A stretch of 51,340 nucleotides of DNA from Nitrosomonadales bacterium (GCA_016223025.1 JACRPU010000016.1:1-51340), one strand, 5' to 3'. Counted from the stretch's first letter, positions 26,390 to 35,525 are shown. Numbers and translations are program-made. The notes: generated by a model not told the origin, from the sequence alone.

Positions 26390-26468
26390 CAGTGAAGGCT
26401 AACGCGCAAAGCGCGTTATACCGGAACAAGAGCACGGCGGGATGACCGCCTTGAGGGATAAAAATCAA

Positions 26469-26497
26469 TTGACAACAATCAGTTATTAGCATAATTT
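26469..26497 (+). promoter_or_regulatory. Candidate sigma70 promoter of the mshI-mshN operon
   Basis: A consensus TTGACA (26469-26474) is followed after 17 bp by TAATTT (26492-26497), or after 15 bp by CATAAT. It is 23 bp upstream of the mshI ATG, in a short AT-rich island. This would give the alignment-complex genes a promoter separate from the pilin genes. Confidence 0.6.
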
Positions 26498-26520
26498 CAC
26501 GTCGCTTATTCAATGCGCCC

Positions 26521-27480
26521 ATGAACCTGCCCAATTTGTCCGATCTTTTCAGCCGAACCCGCCAGCGCGTGGGATGGTTTGCTGTTTGCCTGAGCAGCAA
26601 AGGCGTGTATTTCTCTCATGTAAAACACACCAAGAACAAACCGCACGTGATGGTATGCGCTTTCCATCCCGCGGAAAACGTGACGCCTGCCCTGCTGGAA
26701 AAGCTGCGCAGGGACGCGCGTGTTGGCGGCTTCCAGTTCGTTACGCTGCTCGATCCCGGCGAGTACCAGATGATGCTGGTGGAGGCGCCGAAAGTCCCGG
26801 TGGACGAACTGAAAACAGCCGTGCGCTGGCGCATCAAGGATATGCTGAACTACCACATAGACGATGCCACCGTGGATGTGCTGCAAATTCCGGCCAGCAA
26901 GAAAAGCGGCGGGGATCGCCCGCAATCTCTGTATGCCATCGCCGCGCCCAACGAGACGATAAAAAAGCGCATCGCGCTGTTCGAGAAGGCAAAGATTGAT
27001 CTCAAGGTGATAGAAATTCCGGAAACGGCGCAGCGCAACATTGCCGCGTTGTTTGATGAAGACGAGCGCGGGCTGGCGCTGTTGTCTTTCGGCGACAACG
27101 GCGGGCTGCTCACCATCACCTGCGGCGGCGAGCTGTATCTGGCGCGCCATCTCGAAATCACGGCGGGGCAATTGCAGGATGCCGACGATGGCCTGCGGCG
27201 GCAGGCTCTGGAGCGCGTGGAGCTGGAACTGCACCGCTCGCTGGATTATTTTGGCCGCCAGTTCAGCCACATCCCGGTGAGCCGCATGCTGGTTTCCGCG
27301 CCGGAGCAACTGGGCCTGGCGCAGCAACTCGCATCCGGCCTCGATCTGCCGGTGGAACAGCTCGATCTGGCCGGCGCGCTGGATATCAGCGCCGTGCCCA
27401 ACCTGGCCGACAGCGGCTATGCCGCGCACATGCTGCCGGCATTGGGGGCTTCGCTGCGGATCGAAAGGCGGGCGCTTTGA
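26521..27480 (+). CDS. mshI: MSHA biogenesis protein MshI (PilM-like)
   Basis: Actin-like cytoplasmic protein of 319 residues that starts the pilus alignment complex. Features are GWFAVCLSSKGVYFSHV near the N-terminus, the segment VPVDELKTAVRWRIKDML typical of MshI/PilM, LALLSFGDNGGLLTITCGGELYLAR, and ELELHRSLDYFGRQFS. It lacks a membrane helix. The last codons overlap the TTG start of the PilN-like gene, so synthesis is coupled. Confidence 0.88.
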   Translation: MNLPNLSDLFSRTRQRVGWFAVCLSSKGVYFSHVKHTKNKPHVMVCAFHPAENVTPALLEKLRRDARVGGFQFVTLLDPGEYQMMLVEAPKVPVDELKTAVRWRIKDMLNYHIDDATVDVLQIPASKKSGGDRPQSLYAIAAPNETIKKRIALFEKAKIDLKVIEIPETAQRNIAALFDEDERGLALLSFGDNGGLLTITCGGELYLARHLEITAGQLQDADDGLRRQALERVELELHRSLDYFGRQFSHIPVSRMLVSAPEQLGLAQQLASGLDLPVEQLDLAGALDISAVPNLADSGYAAHMLPALGASLRIERRAL

Positions 27481-28100
27481 GCCAGCAGATCAACCTTTAC
27501 AACCCGATATTCCTGAAGCGGAAGAAATACTTTTCCGTGAACGCCATGTTGCAGGCGCTGCTCCTGATCGCCTTCGGCTCGGGGCTGTTCTACGGTTACG
27601 CGGCATACCAGGTGCAACTGCTGGCCAAACAGTCCGCCGAGACCGGCAAGCGCTACGCCGCCGAGCAGCTCAAACTGACGCGCTACGCCGCAGAATTTTC
27701 GCCGCAGCAGGCCGGCCAGATGCTGGAGGACGAGATGAAGGCAACCGAAAGCAGGGCGGCAGCGCAACGCGAGCTTATCGAGACCCTGAAAAGCGGCGCG
27801 ATAGGCAATACCAGCGGCTATTCCGAATACATGCAGGCGTTCGCGCGCCAGGCGGTAAGCGGTTTGTGGCTGACCGGCTTCCGCATCACCGGGGATGCGA
27901 CGCAAATCAGCATGAGCGGCGCGGTGCTGTCCCCCGATCTGCTGCCGGAATACATACAAAGATTGAACCGGGAAAAAGTGATGCGCGGTAAAACCTTCGC
28001 ATCGCTGCAAATGCGGCAACCCAAGGCGGAAAGCGGCAAGGCGGCGCACCATATCGAATTCACCCTGCAATCCTCCGAAGGCGAGGGGGCGTCGAAATGA
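27477..28100 (+). CDS. PilN-like MSHA biogenesis protein (MshI2 position)
   Basis: Bitopic inner-membrane protein of 207 residues. The N-terminal QQINLYNPIF is the PilN motif that binds the PilM-like partner. One membrane helix (MLQALLLIAFGSGLFYGYA) and a periplasmic coiled coil follow, then a ferredoxin-like domain (SGLWLTGFRITGDATQISMSG). The start is TTG 27477, overlapping the mshI stop (TTGA). It would pair with MshJ in the alignment complex. Confidence 0.85.
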   Translation: MSQQINLYNPIFLKRKKYFSVNAMLQALLLIAFGSGLFYGYAAYQVQLLAKQSAETGKRYAAEQLKLTRYAAEFSPQQAGQMLEDEMKATESRAAAQRELIETLKSGAIGNTSGYSEYMQAFARQAVSGLWLTGFRITGDATQISMSGAVLSPDLLPEYIQRLNREKVMRGKTFASLQMRQPKAESGKAAHHIEFTLQSSEGEGASK

Positions 28101-28768
28101 TGAGATTGAAGCCGCACTGGGAAAAATTCGCGGTCAGGGTTGACGACATGTCGCTGCGCGAGCGCGCGCTGATTTTTGCCGCCCTCGCGTTTTTGCTGGT
28201 TTCCCTGATCAATACGCTGTTTATTGACTCCCTGCTGGCAGAGCAGAAAAAACTTTCCGGCCAGGTGGTGTTGCAGCAGGAGAAAATGAAAGAGATCCAG
28301 GCGCAGATCGAGGCGCTGCTGCAAGCCAGGAAAAACGATGCGAATTCTCCGTTGCGCCTGCGCCTGAGCCAGGTCAGGCAGCAAATCGCGGACGGGGACG
28401 CCTACCTGCAAAGCCGCCGCGACCGGCTGGTTGCGCCGGAAAAGATCGCCGGACTGCTGCAACAGGTGCTCGACAAGAACGACAAATTGCGACTGGTCAG
28501 CCTGCAAACCCTGCCCGCTGCCTCCCTGATCGAAAAGACCGGGGCGGGCGCGACAGCGGAGCATAACCGGCAAGTGTTCCGGCATGGCGTACAGCTCACC
28601 GTGCGCGGCAGCTACCCGGATTTGCTGCGCTATCTCACCGAGATCGAGAACCTGCCGACCAAAATGTTCTGGGGCATGGCCGGAATGAATGTGGTGCAGT
28701 ACCCGGCAGCGGAATTGACCCTGACCATCTACACTTTGAGCCTGGACAAGACATGGTTGCAGGTTTGA
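28097..28768 (+). CDS. mshJ: MSHA biogenesis protein MshJ (PilO-like)
   Basis: Bitopic membrane protein of 223 residues. It has a short cytoplasmic N-terminus with MSLRERALI, a membrane helix (LIFAALAFLLVSLINTLFI), a long coiled coil (LSGQVVLQQEKMKEIQAQIE), and a PilO-type domain with VQLTVRGSYPDLLRYLTEIE and LTLTIYTLSLDKTWLQV. It overlaps both neighbours (ATGA with the PilN-like gene, 16 bp with mshK). Confidence 0.87.
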   Translation: MMRLKPHWEKFAVRVDDMSLRERALIFAALAFLLVSLINTLFIDSLLAEQKKLSGQVVLQQEKMKEIQAQIEALLQARKNDANSPLRLRLSQVRQQIADGDAYLQSRRDRLVAPEKIAGLLQQVLDKNDKLRLVSLQTLPAASLIEKTGAGATAEHNRQVFRHGVQLTVRGSYPDLLRYLTEIENLPTKMFWGMAGMNVVQYPAAELTLTIYTLSLDKTWLQV

Positions 28769-29268
28769 CGATCAGGGGACAGGAGACGGGGGACGGGGAA
28801 CAGATGGTTGTGTGCCGCCGCACAGCCGCGACATCGCTTCTGTCCGCCGTCTTCTGTCTCCTGTCCCCTGCCCCCTGTTACGCCGAGGAACTGCCCGACC
28901 CCACCAGGCCACCCGCCGAAATCAGCGCTCCGTCGGCACCAGCCGCCGCCCCGCAGGAGAGCGGCCTGCAATCGGTCATTATTTCGCCCTCCCGCCGCGC
29001 GGCCATCATCAACGGGCAAATGATCGGGCTTGGCGCGAAACTGGGCGACGCCAAACTGGTTGAGGTCAACGAGAGCGGTGTAGTATTGCAGGGGCCGCAA
29101 GGACGGCGCGCGCTGGCGCTGTTTCCGGGTGTGGAACTGAAAAAGAAGGCGGCACCGCCGGAACGGAAAAACCCGGAACGGAAAAACAAAAATGCGAAAC
29201 GCGCGGCGAAAGATTCCCCGCCCGCCCGCAAGGCGGATCAACACGCCGCACCGAAGGAGGGAAAATGA
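28753..29268 (+). CDS. mshK: MSHA biogenesis protein MshK (PilP-like)
   Basis: Small periplasmic protein linking the alignment complex to the secretin. The DPTRPP motif after the signal peptide, LQSVIISPSRRAAIINGQMIGLG and VVLQGPQGRRALALFPGV identify it. The signal peptide region (ATG 28804, LLSAVFCLLSPAPCYA) and its upstream stretch are encoded by a GGGGACAGGAGACGGGGGAC / CTGTCTCCTGTCCCCTGCC inverted repeat pair (about 28774-28877), so the export signal is repeat-derived. ATG 28753 gives a longer N-terminus. The Lys-rich tail includes KNPERKNKNAKRA. Confidence 0.83.
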   Translation: MVAGLTIRGQETGDGEQMVVCRRTAATSLLSAVFCLLSPAPCYAEELPDPTRPPAEISAPSAPAAAPQESGLQSVIISPSRRAAIINGQMIGLGAKLGDAKLVEVNESGVVLQGPQGRRALALFPGVELKKKAAPPERKNPERKNKNAKRAAKDSPPARKADQHAAPKEGK

Positions 29269-30941
29269 ATAGAATCGTGTGGGTGCTCGTGCTGGCCGGC
29301 CTTTCGGCCTGCGCCGCGCCAGACCGGAAAAATACCACGGCGGAAACCATACGCCAGGAAATGGATGCCGCCGCGCAGGATAACGCCAGACCGGGCAAGC
29401 CCGACGCGGTCAGCCGCGCGCTGTTGCCGCCGCTCGCGGTACACATGCCCAAGGCAGACAGCAAGCTTCTGGAGGCCAAGTTCGATCTCAACGTGAACAA
29501 CACGCCGGCCAGCCAGGTGTTCATGGCCATCGTATCGGGCACGCGCTACAGCATGCTGGTGCATCCGGACGTCACCGGCAATATCTCCCTCAACCTCAAG
29601 GACGTGACGGTGTTCGAGGCGCTGGAAGCGATCCGCGAGTTGTACGGCTACGAATACAAAGTGGAAGCAACCCGCATTTACATCCAGCCGGTTTCGCTGC
29701 AAACGCGGCTGTTCCAGGTCAACTACCTTACCGGCCAGCGCGCCGGAACGTCGTCGTTGCGGGTATCGGGCGGATCGGTCATGGACAGCAGTTCCGGCGC
29801 GGCAACCGGAAGCACCGCCCCTTCCTCGACCGCAGTTCGCGGCCCGGACAGCAGCAAGGTCACCATGACCTCCAATACGGATTTCTGGGCCGAGCTGAAC
29901 CATTCGCTGCTGGCCATCGTCGGCACGGAAAAGGGGCGCAGCGTGGTAATCAGCCCGATGTCCGGCGTGATCGTGGTGCGCGCCATGCCGGATGAGCTGA
30001 GGAATGTCTCGGCCTATCTCAAGGCATCGCAGATTTCCATCGAACGCCAGGTAATCCTGGAAGCGAAAATTGTCGAAGTGCAATTGAATGACGGCTTCCA
30101 GTCCGGCGTGAACTGGGCGGCATTCAAGAGCGGCCCGAACAGCCGTGTCTCAGTCGGCCAGGCCGGAGCGGGCACCACACTGGCGCCCGGCACATCTGCT
30201 GCGGGCGCGCTGACCCCTTCCGCCATGTCCACCATGATTGCCTCCGGCACCCCCGGCACCGACCTGACCAACCTGACAACGACAGGAGTTGGCGCAGGCA
30301 CGCTCTTCGGCCTGGCGTTTCAGACCAGCAATTTCGCCGCGCTGCTGGACTTCCTGGAAACGCAGGGCAACGTGCATGTGCTGTCCAGCCCGCGCATTGC
30401 CACCCTCAACAACCAGAAGGCGGTGCTGAAAGTGGGCACGGATGAATTTTTTGTGACCAATGTATCCACCACCACGACCACCGGGACGGCCACCACGTCC
30501 ACGCCGACCGTCACGCTGCAACCGTTCTTTTCCGGTATCGCGCTGGACGTGACGCCGCGCATAGACGAGAACAACGAAATCATCTTGCATGTACACCCAT
30601 CGGTCAGCCTGGTGTCCACCGTGAACAAGACGGTGAATACCGGCGTGGGCGGCACGCTCAACCTGCCGCTGGCTTCCAGTTCGGTGTCGGAAACGGACAG
30701 CATCGTGCGCGCCCGCGGCGGGCAGATCGTGGCCATCGGCGGTTTGATGCGCCAGGCGACTTTCGACGACCAGTCCGGGCTGCCGGGCCTGCCCAAGGCG
30801 GTGTTCGGGCAAACCAGCAAGCGCGTCGAGAAACGCGAACTGGTCATTTTGCTGAAACCCACCGTAGTGGATGGCGACAAGGATTGGTCGGACGACATTT
30901 CGCGCAGCCGCGACCGCATGAACGGGATAACGAGCAGATGA
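29265..30941 (+). CDS. mshL: MSHA secretin MshL
   Basis: Outer-membrane secretin through which the pilus exits. The 558 residues start with a lipoprotein signal (VLVLAGLSAC, lipobox Cys16). An N-terminal STN/secretin-N region follows (FDLNVNNTPASQVFMAIVSG, VFEALEAIRELYGYEYKVE), then a Ser/Gly-rich linker, an N1-type domain (GRSVVISPMSGVIVVRAMP) and the secretin core (VLSSPRIATLNNQKAVLKVG, IALDVTPRIDENNEIILHV, GLMRQATFDDQSGLPGLPK). The start overlaps the mshK stop. A 117-bp gap with an ACAGGAGACAGGTGACAGG repeat separates it from mshM. Confidence 0.93.
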   Translation: MNRIVWVLVLAGLSACAAPDRKNTTAETIRQEMDAAAQDNARPGKPDAVSRALLPPLAVHMPKADSKLLEAKFDLNVNNTPASQVFMAIVSGTRYSMLVHPDVTGNISLNLKDVTVFEALEAIRELYGYEYKVEATRIYIQPVSLQTRLFQVNYLTGQRAGTSSLRVSGGSVMDSSSGAATGSTAPSSTAVRGPDSSKVTMTSNTDFWAELNHSLLAIVGTEKGRSVVISPMSGVIVVRAMPDELRNVSAYLKASQISIERQVILEAKIVEVQLNDGFQSGVNWAAFKSGPNSRVSVGQAGAGTTLAPGTSAAGALTPSAMSTMIASGTPGTDLTNLTTTGVGAGTLFGLAFQTSNFAALLDFLETQGNVHVLSSPRIATLNNQKAVLKVGTDEFFVTNVSTTTTTGTATTSTPTVTLQPFFSGIALDVTPRIDENNEIILHVHPSVSLVSTVNKTVNTGVGGTLNLPLASSSVSETDSIVRARGGQIVAIGGLMRQATFDDQSGLPGLPKAVFGQTSKRVEKRELVILLKPTVVDGDKDWSDDISRSRDRMNGITSR

Positions 30942-31058
30942 CAGGTAACAGGAGACAGGTGACAGGGGTTTTGCCGAGGCTTCTCCGCGCAACCATTGGA
31001 AACATGCCGCATAGCGGCCTGCTTTCTGCACCCTGTTTCCCGACCACCGCCTCCTGAT

Positions 31059-32018
31059 ATGTACCTGGCACACTTCGGCCTGCGCGAGCACCCGTTCGGA
31101 CTGACCCCGGACACCAGTTTCTTTTTCGCCTGCTCCAGCTATCAGGAAGCGCTCAATACCCTGCTGGTGGCGGCGCGCAACGGCGAGGGCTTCATCAAGA
31201 TCACTGGCGAGGTGGGCAACGGCAAGACCCTGCTGTGCCGCAAGTTTCTCGCCACCCTCAACCAGGGAGAGAAACCCGCAACCACGGCCATCGGCACGCA
31301 GGACGCACACGCTGCGGCGCGCGCCTCCGCCCGGTTCGTCACCGCCTATATTCCCAACCCCTATCTGGAACCGCGCAGCCTGTTACTGGCGCTGGCCGAG
31401 GAATTCCGCATCCCCCTCGACAAGGAGGTTGACCAGCACCAGTTGCTCAAGGAACTGACCCTCGCGCTGCTGGATTTCGCGCGCGAAGGCAAGCGCGTTC
31501 TCGTGTGCCTCGATGAAGCGCAGGCGATGCCGCTGGAAAGCATGGAGGTATTGCGCCTGCTCACCAACCTGGAAACCGAAAAGCGCAAGCTGCTGCAGGT
31601 GGTGCTGTTCGGGCAGCCGGAACTGGACGAGCGCATGAAGCAGGACTCGGTGCGGCAGTTGCGCCAGCGCATCAGCTTCCAGTACGTGCTGCAAGGTTTG
31701 CGCGGCGGCGAGCTGGACCGCTATTTGCGCCACCGCCTCGGCGTGGCTGGCTTTTCCGGAGAAACCCTGTTTACCCGGAGCGCGGTCGGCTTGCTGCACC
31801 GGGTCAGCGGCGGCACGCCGCGCCTGGTCAATATCGTCGCGCACAAGGCGATGCTGCTGGCGTTTGGCGAAGGGCGGCAGCAAGTACAGTCGCGCCACAT
31901 GCGCGCCGCCGCCGGCGACACGCCGGAAGCGCGGCGCGATTGGCTGGCGCTGGGCTGGGGCATTGCCGCGCTGATGCTATCGCTGGCTGGAGCCGGCTGG
32001 GTGGTCTGGCATCAATGA
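31059..32018 (+). CDS. mshM: MSHA biogenesis AAA ATPase MshM
   Basis: ExeA/GspA-type AAA protein of 319 residues: YLAHFGLREHPFGLTPDTSFFF at the start, Walker A GEVGNGKTLL near residue 48, Walker B LVCLDEAQAM, sensor-type VVLFGQPELDERM, and a C-terminal membrane helix (ALGWGIAALMLSLAGAGWVVW). It probably helps secretin assembly in the cell wall. ATG 31059 is chosen because homology starts there; the frame extends upstream into repeat sequence. The stop overlaps the mshN start. Confidence 0.9.
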   Translation: MYLAHFGLREHPFGLTPDTSFFFACSSYQEALNTLLVAARNGEGFIKITGEVGNGKTLLCRKFLATLNQGEKPATTAIGTQDAHAAARASARFVTAYIPNPYLEPRSLLLALAEEFRIPLDKEVDQHQLLKELTLALLDFAREGKRVLVCLDEAQAMPLESMEVLRLLTNLETEKRKLLQVVLFGQPELDERMKQDSVRQLRQRISFQYVLQGLRGGELDRYLRHRLGVAGFSGETLFTRSAVGLLHRVSGGTPRLVNIVAHKAMLLAFGEGRQQVQSRHMRAAAGDTPEARRDWLALGWGIAALMLSLAGAGWVVWHQ

Positions 32019-33238
32019 GCGTAATCAACCAGGTTTTGAGCGATCTGGAAAAGCGCGGCGCCGGCGCGCTGCCCGGCGGGCCATCCATCCGCGCGGTTCC
32101 GGTGCCGCAAAACCGGCTCAAGCCGCTCTTGCTGGCAGCGGCAATACTGGTGCTGGCGCTGGTTGCGGCAATGCTGTGGCGGAGCGGAACCCAGCCCGGG
32201 CCTGCCGCCCCGCGTGCGGAAAGGACGCCGCACGGCAGCCGGGCCATTCCGGAGACAGCAGTTTCTGCCCCAGGCGCGGCATCCGCACCCGTCACGCCGG
32301 TTGCTCCTCACCGCGCAGAATCACCTCCGGTTGCGGTGGCGGCCACGCAGGAAGTTGTCCGGGAAGCAAATGGCTTGCAAAAAAATGCCGCCGAACCTGC
32401 CGCGCCGCCAATGCGCATGAGTTTCGAGTTGCACTCCATCCCGCTGCCTTCCAGTTTGCGCGCCCAACCACCCGCTCCGGCGGACAGGCAGCGCTCCGGC
32501 TCCGGCGCGACCGCATCGCCGCCCACACCGGTCGCACCTGCCGGCGGTCGCGCAAAGACCGCCAGCCCGCAGCAGAAAGTTTCCGGCGCAACAAAAGGCA
32601 AGATGCCGGGTGACGCACCGGCGCCTGCCGCTCCGGCGGGCGGCGTGGACAAGCAAGTCAGGCAGCTCAGCGCGCAGCAGCAGGCCGACAACGAATTCCG
32701 CAAGGCAAATGGCTGGTTGCAACAGGGTCGCAGCGGCGAGGCGCTGGCCGGTTACGAAACGGCGTTGCGGCTGGATGCCGGCCACGATGCCGCGCGCCAG
32801 GCCCTGGCCGGATTGCTGCTGGAAAACCGGCGCGGCGCCGATGCCGAGCGCGTATTGCAGGATGGGTTGGAGTACAACCCGAAGCACGGCGGCTTTGCCA
32901 TGCTGCTGGCGCGCTTGCTGGTCGAGCGGGACGCCCTGCAACCGGCGCTGGAAACCTTGCTGAAGACATTGCCGCACGCCGGCCAGCAGGCCGATTACCA
33001 GGCGTTTGTCGCGGCGCTGCAGCAGCGCCTGAACCGTCACCCGGAAGCCGTCACGCACTATCGGATCGCGCTGCAACTGGCGCCCGATTCGGGAGTGTGG
33101 CTGATGGGTCTCGGCATTTCGTTGCAGGCATTGCGGCGCAACGAGGAAGCCCGCGATGCGTTCAAGCGCGCCCTCGAATCGCGCGTCCTGAGCGCCGAAT
33201 TGCAGGCGTTCGTCAGGCAGCGGCTGAAAGAACTGTAA
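32015..33238 (+). CDS. mshN: MSHA biogenesis TPR protein MshN
   Basis: Bitopic protein of 407 residues: N-terminal SVINQVLSDLEKRG, a membrane helix (LLLAAAILVLALVAAMLW), a long Pro/Ala-rich periplasmic linker (about 65-220), and C-terminal TPR repeats (about 225-400) including ALRLDAGHDAARQALAGLLL and LQLAPDSGVWLMGLGISLQ. This arrangement is the MshN family pattern. It is the last pilus gene and is followed by a 240-bp gap and tRNA-Phe. Confidence 0.87.
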   Translation: MSVINQVLSDLEKRGAGALPGGPSIRAVPVPQNRLKPLLLAAAILVLALVAAMLWRSGTQPGPAAPRAERTPHGSRAIPETAVSAPGAASAPVTPVAPHRAESPPVAVAATQEVVREANGLQKNAAEPAAPPMRMSFELHSIPLPSSLRAQPPAPADRQRSGSGATASPPTPVAPAGGRAKTASPQQKVSGATKGKMPGDAPAPAAPAGGVDKQVRQLSAQQQADNEFRKANGWLQQGRSGEALAGYETALRLDAGHDAARQALAGLLLENRRGADAERVLQDGLEYNPKHGGFAMLLARLLVERDALQPALETLLKTLPHAGQQADYQAFVAALQQRLNRHPEAVTHYRIALQLAPDSGVWLMGLGISLQALRRNEEARDAFKRALESRVLSAELQAFVRQRLKEL

Positions 33239-33480
33239 TTCCATTTCTCGATCAACAGGGGCGCTTCCAATAATTCCCGTTCATGCTTCGACATGGCGCG
33301 AACGGGTAACTTGCTGATTCGCGGATTCGCGCAACCCGGTTTCTTAATTCGGGGTTTGCCGATATAATGCGCCACTTCGCGCTGGCCAAGCACTATTAGC
33401 CAGCAGGATGAAGTGCCTGCAGTACTGACTGTTTGCGGGATTGTCCTGAGCGAAAACCAGCGCACCGAAATATTCAAAAC

Positions 33481-33556
<76 letters not shown>

Positions 33557-33603
33557 GTAAACAATGAGTTGCGCGATGCGCAGCCCATTTCGTTTTGAGA
33601 TTA

Positions 33604-33620
33604 GTCAACAAACTGTCAAC
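33604..33620 (+). promoter_or_regulatory. Candidate integrase arm-type sites at attL
   Basis: Two direct GTCAAC hexamers with starts 11 bp apart (33604 and 33615). The attR side has the same pair with the same 11-bp spacing and orientation. The second hexamer overlaps the integrase stop codon. Confidence 0.45.
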
Positions 33621-34656
33621 CGGATTCAGGGTTGTCAGTTTTTGATAGCCGCGCCAGCGGATTCAGCGCTTTCGCTTCTTGTAGATGCTCCGGCGCCAGG
33701 TGCGCATAGCGCATCGTCATGGTTAAGCTGCTGTGCCCGAGGATCCGTTGCAACACCAGAATGTTTCCGCCGTTCATGATGAAATGGCTGGCAAAGGTAT
33801 GGCGCAGGACATGCGTCAGTTGCCCCTTGGGAAGCGTCAGGCCGCATTTTTCTACCGCCTCTCTGAATGCGCTATACCCGCAGACAAAAAATCGCGTAGC
33901 AACCGCTTTATCCTCGCCGTATCGTTCTTCCAGGTGCACATCGAGGAGCGCGGTCAGTTCATCGCTTACCGGTACAGTCCGATTTTTCCCTGACTTCGTG
34001 CCTGTGAAGTGCATCGCGCCATTCCGCATTTGCGATACCCGCAACCCTTCCGCTTCGCTCCAGCGCGCGCCGGTTGCCAGGCACACTTGCGCTGTCAGCC
34101 ACGCATCCCGGCTGCGCCCAGCTTTCAGGGCGCCCAGCAATAGCCGCACCTGCTCCAGCGACAAAAACGATAACTCCCGTTCCGATATTTTGAACTGCCG
34201 CACCTTCGCCAGCGGGTTTTCGTCTTTCCATTGGCCGAGCCGGGCCAGCTCGTTAAACACCGCCCGGAGGTATGCGTGTTCCCGGTTCAAATTGTTTGCC
34301 GAAATACCTTCCTTCAATCGGCGTGCCCGGTATTCCGCAAACATTTCCGGCCGGAACTGGTCGGCTGTCGGGTTGCCCAGTGCGACACATAGCAACTTCA
34401 AACGGGAATAGGTATTTTCACCGGCGCGCAGATTCATCCCGTGGTGTTTGTGCCAAAGTTCCGCCAGATCGAGCAATCGCCGTTCATCCCGGCGCGCGGG
34501 TTTCCACTCCGGCGATTGTTGCACCTTTGACTTGATCCACGTTTCCCAAGCCAGCGCCTCGGCTTTCGTCGGCAATGTTTTCCGGTATCGTCGCCCTCCG
34601 CGTCCGCCTGGCTGCACATCTACCAGCCATCCGGCAACAGTCTTACTGAGTGCCAC
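33616..34656 (-). CDS. Tyrosine-recombinase phage integrase
   Basis: Integrase of 346 residues that recombines the phage attP with the tRNA-Phe attB. The N-terminal arm-binding domain and SAM-like core-binding domain (about 60-150) precede the catalytic domain, with R198 (ATGARWSE), K221 (FTGTKSGKNR), H282 and R285 (HVLRHTF), H308 (LGHSS) and nucleophile Y317 (MRYAH) all present. The catalytic set is complete, so it is probably active. The gene lies next to attL and points toward it. Its start overlaps the upstream DUF2726 gene by 14 bp. Confidence 0.92.
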   Translation of the reverse strand: MALSKTVAGWLVDVQPGGRGGRRYRKTLPTKAEALAWETWIKSKVQQSPEWKPARRDERRLLDLAELWHKHHGMNLRAGENTYSRLKLLCVALGNPTADQFRPEMFAEYRARRLKEGISANNLNREHAYLRAVFNELARLGQWKDENPLAKVRQFKISERELSFLSLEQVRLLLGALKAGRSRDAWLTAQVCLATGARWSEAEGLRVSQMRNGAMHFTGTKSGKNRTVPVSDELTALLDVHLEERYGEDKAVATRFFVCGYSAFREAVEKCGLTLPKGQLTHVLRHTFASHFIMNGGNILVLQRILGHSSLTMTMRYAHLAPEHLQEAKALNPLARLSKTDNPESG

Positions 34657-35485
34657 TTACCGTCACCGTTTCATAGTGATCTTTCATGCACAAAATTGTT
34701 TCGTTGGTAATGACATTGCCGCTCGTGCATTCTTCGTATGTTTTTCCTTTTACGATGATTCGCTCATATCTCGGTTGCTGCTGTGCAACCTTTTGCTGCA
34801 CTTCGGCTCGTTTTGCTTCTTGTTGTTTCTGCAGGTTTTCCGCTGCTTGAATTTGCTGGATAGCGGAGCGTTGATCGTTTGCACTTAGCTCTCGTTCCGC
34901 TTCCTGTTGTTTTCGCAGGTTCTCCGCTGACTGAACTCGCTGGATAGCGGAGCGTTGATCGCTTGTATTTTGCTGTTGTGCGGCCGCATTCTTTTCGCGA
35001 TTTCCAAATATTTTGTGGGTAGCGGCGTTAAGCGCCCACATCAACAGTCCGATAAAAACAATTGTGGCTACAAGGCTGGCGGCAAATTTATTATCTGCCG
35101 CGAAACTGGTTGTTTTTTTCTGCGTGTTGTACGGTGTGGACGTGCTGGCGATCAAATGCCGGATGTTGTGCGCTTCCTTCGGCTCCCGTATTCGGACAAG
35201 CTTTATTCCTGCTTCTTGAAGCCACCTGTTTTTATTGGCGTCGCGGCGCTGCCCATCCGCCGTATCGTGCGTCGGATCGTCGAGCTCGACCGCACAAATC
35301 ACTTCGCCGGTTTGCTTGTCGCATATGGTGAAATCAATTTCGTACTGGCTCATTGCCCGAATGAATTTGATTTTGCTTCTTACGATATTGGCCAGCCGCA
35401 TGTGCGGATTAACTTCGTGTTCTGGAAGAGCGCTTCTCAGGAATTCCAAAGTTTTGCGCTCTCTGGCTGTTGATGGTCCTGCCAT
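34643..35485 (-). CDS. DUF2726 nuclease-like membrane protein with duplicated coiled-coil repeat
   Basis: A 280-residue protein. Residues about 10-115 form a DUF2726 domain (PHMRLANIVRSK, EIDFTICDKQTGEVICAVELDD, WLQEAGIKLVRI) related to PD-(D/E)XK nucleases. A membrane helix follows (about 135-152, AASLVATIVFIGLLMWAL), then two near-identical coiled-coil units starting SDQRSAIQ (175) and NDQRSAIQ (203), then a small Cys-containing tail (YEECTSG, ETILCMKDHYE). It lies between repressor and integrase, a position often used for phage accessory or superinfection genes. Function not known. Confidence 0.7.
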   Translation of the reverse strand: MAGPSTARERKTLEFLRSALPEHEVNPHMRLANIVRSKIKFIRAMSQYEIDFTICDKQTGEVICAVELDDPTHDTADGQRRDANKNRWLQEAGIKLVRIREPKEAHNIRHLIASTSTPYNTQKKTTSFAADNKFAASLVATIVFIGLLMWALNAATHKIFGNREKNAAAQQQNTSDQRSAIQRVQSAENLRKQQEAERELSANDQRSAIQQIQAAENLQKQQEAKRAEVQQKVAQQQPRYERIIVKGKTYEECTSGNVITNETILCMKDHYETVTVSGTQ

Positions 35486-35525
35486 TAAACTCTCCTATAC
35501 CAGCGCCTCAAGACTTTCTGTGCGA

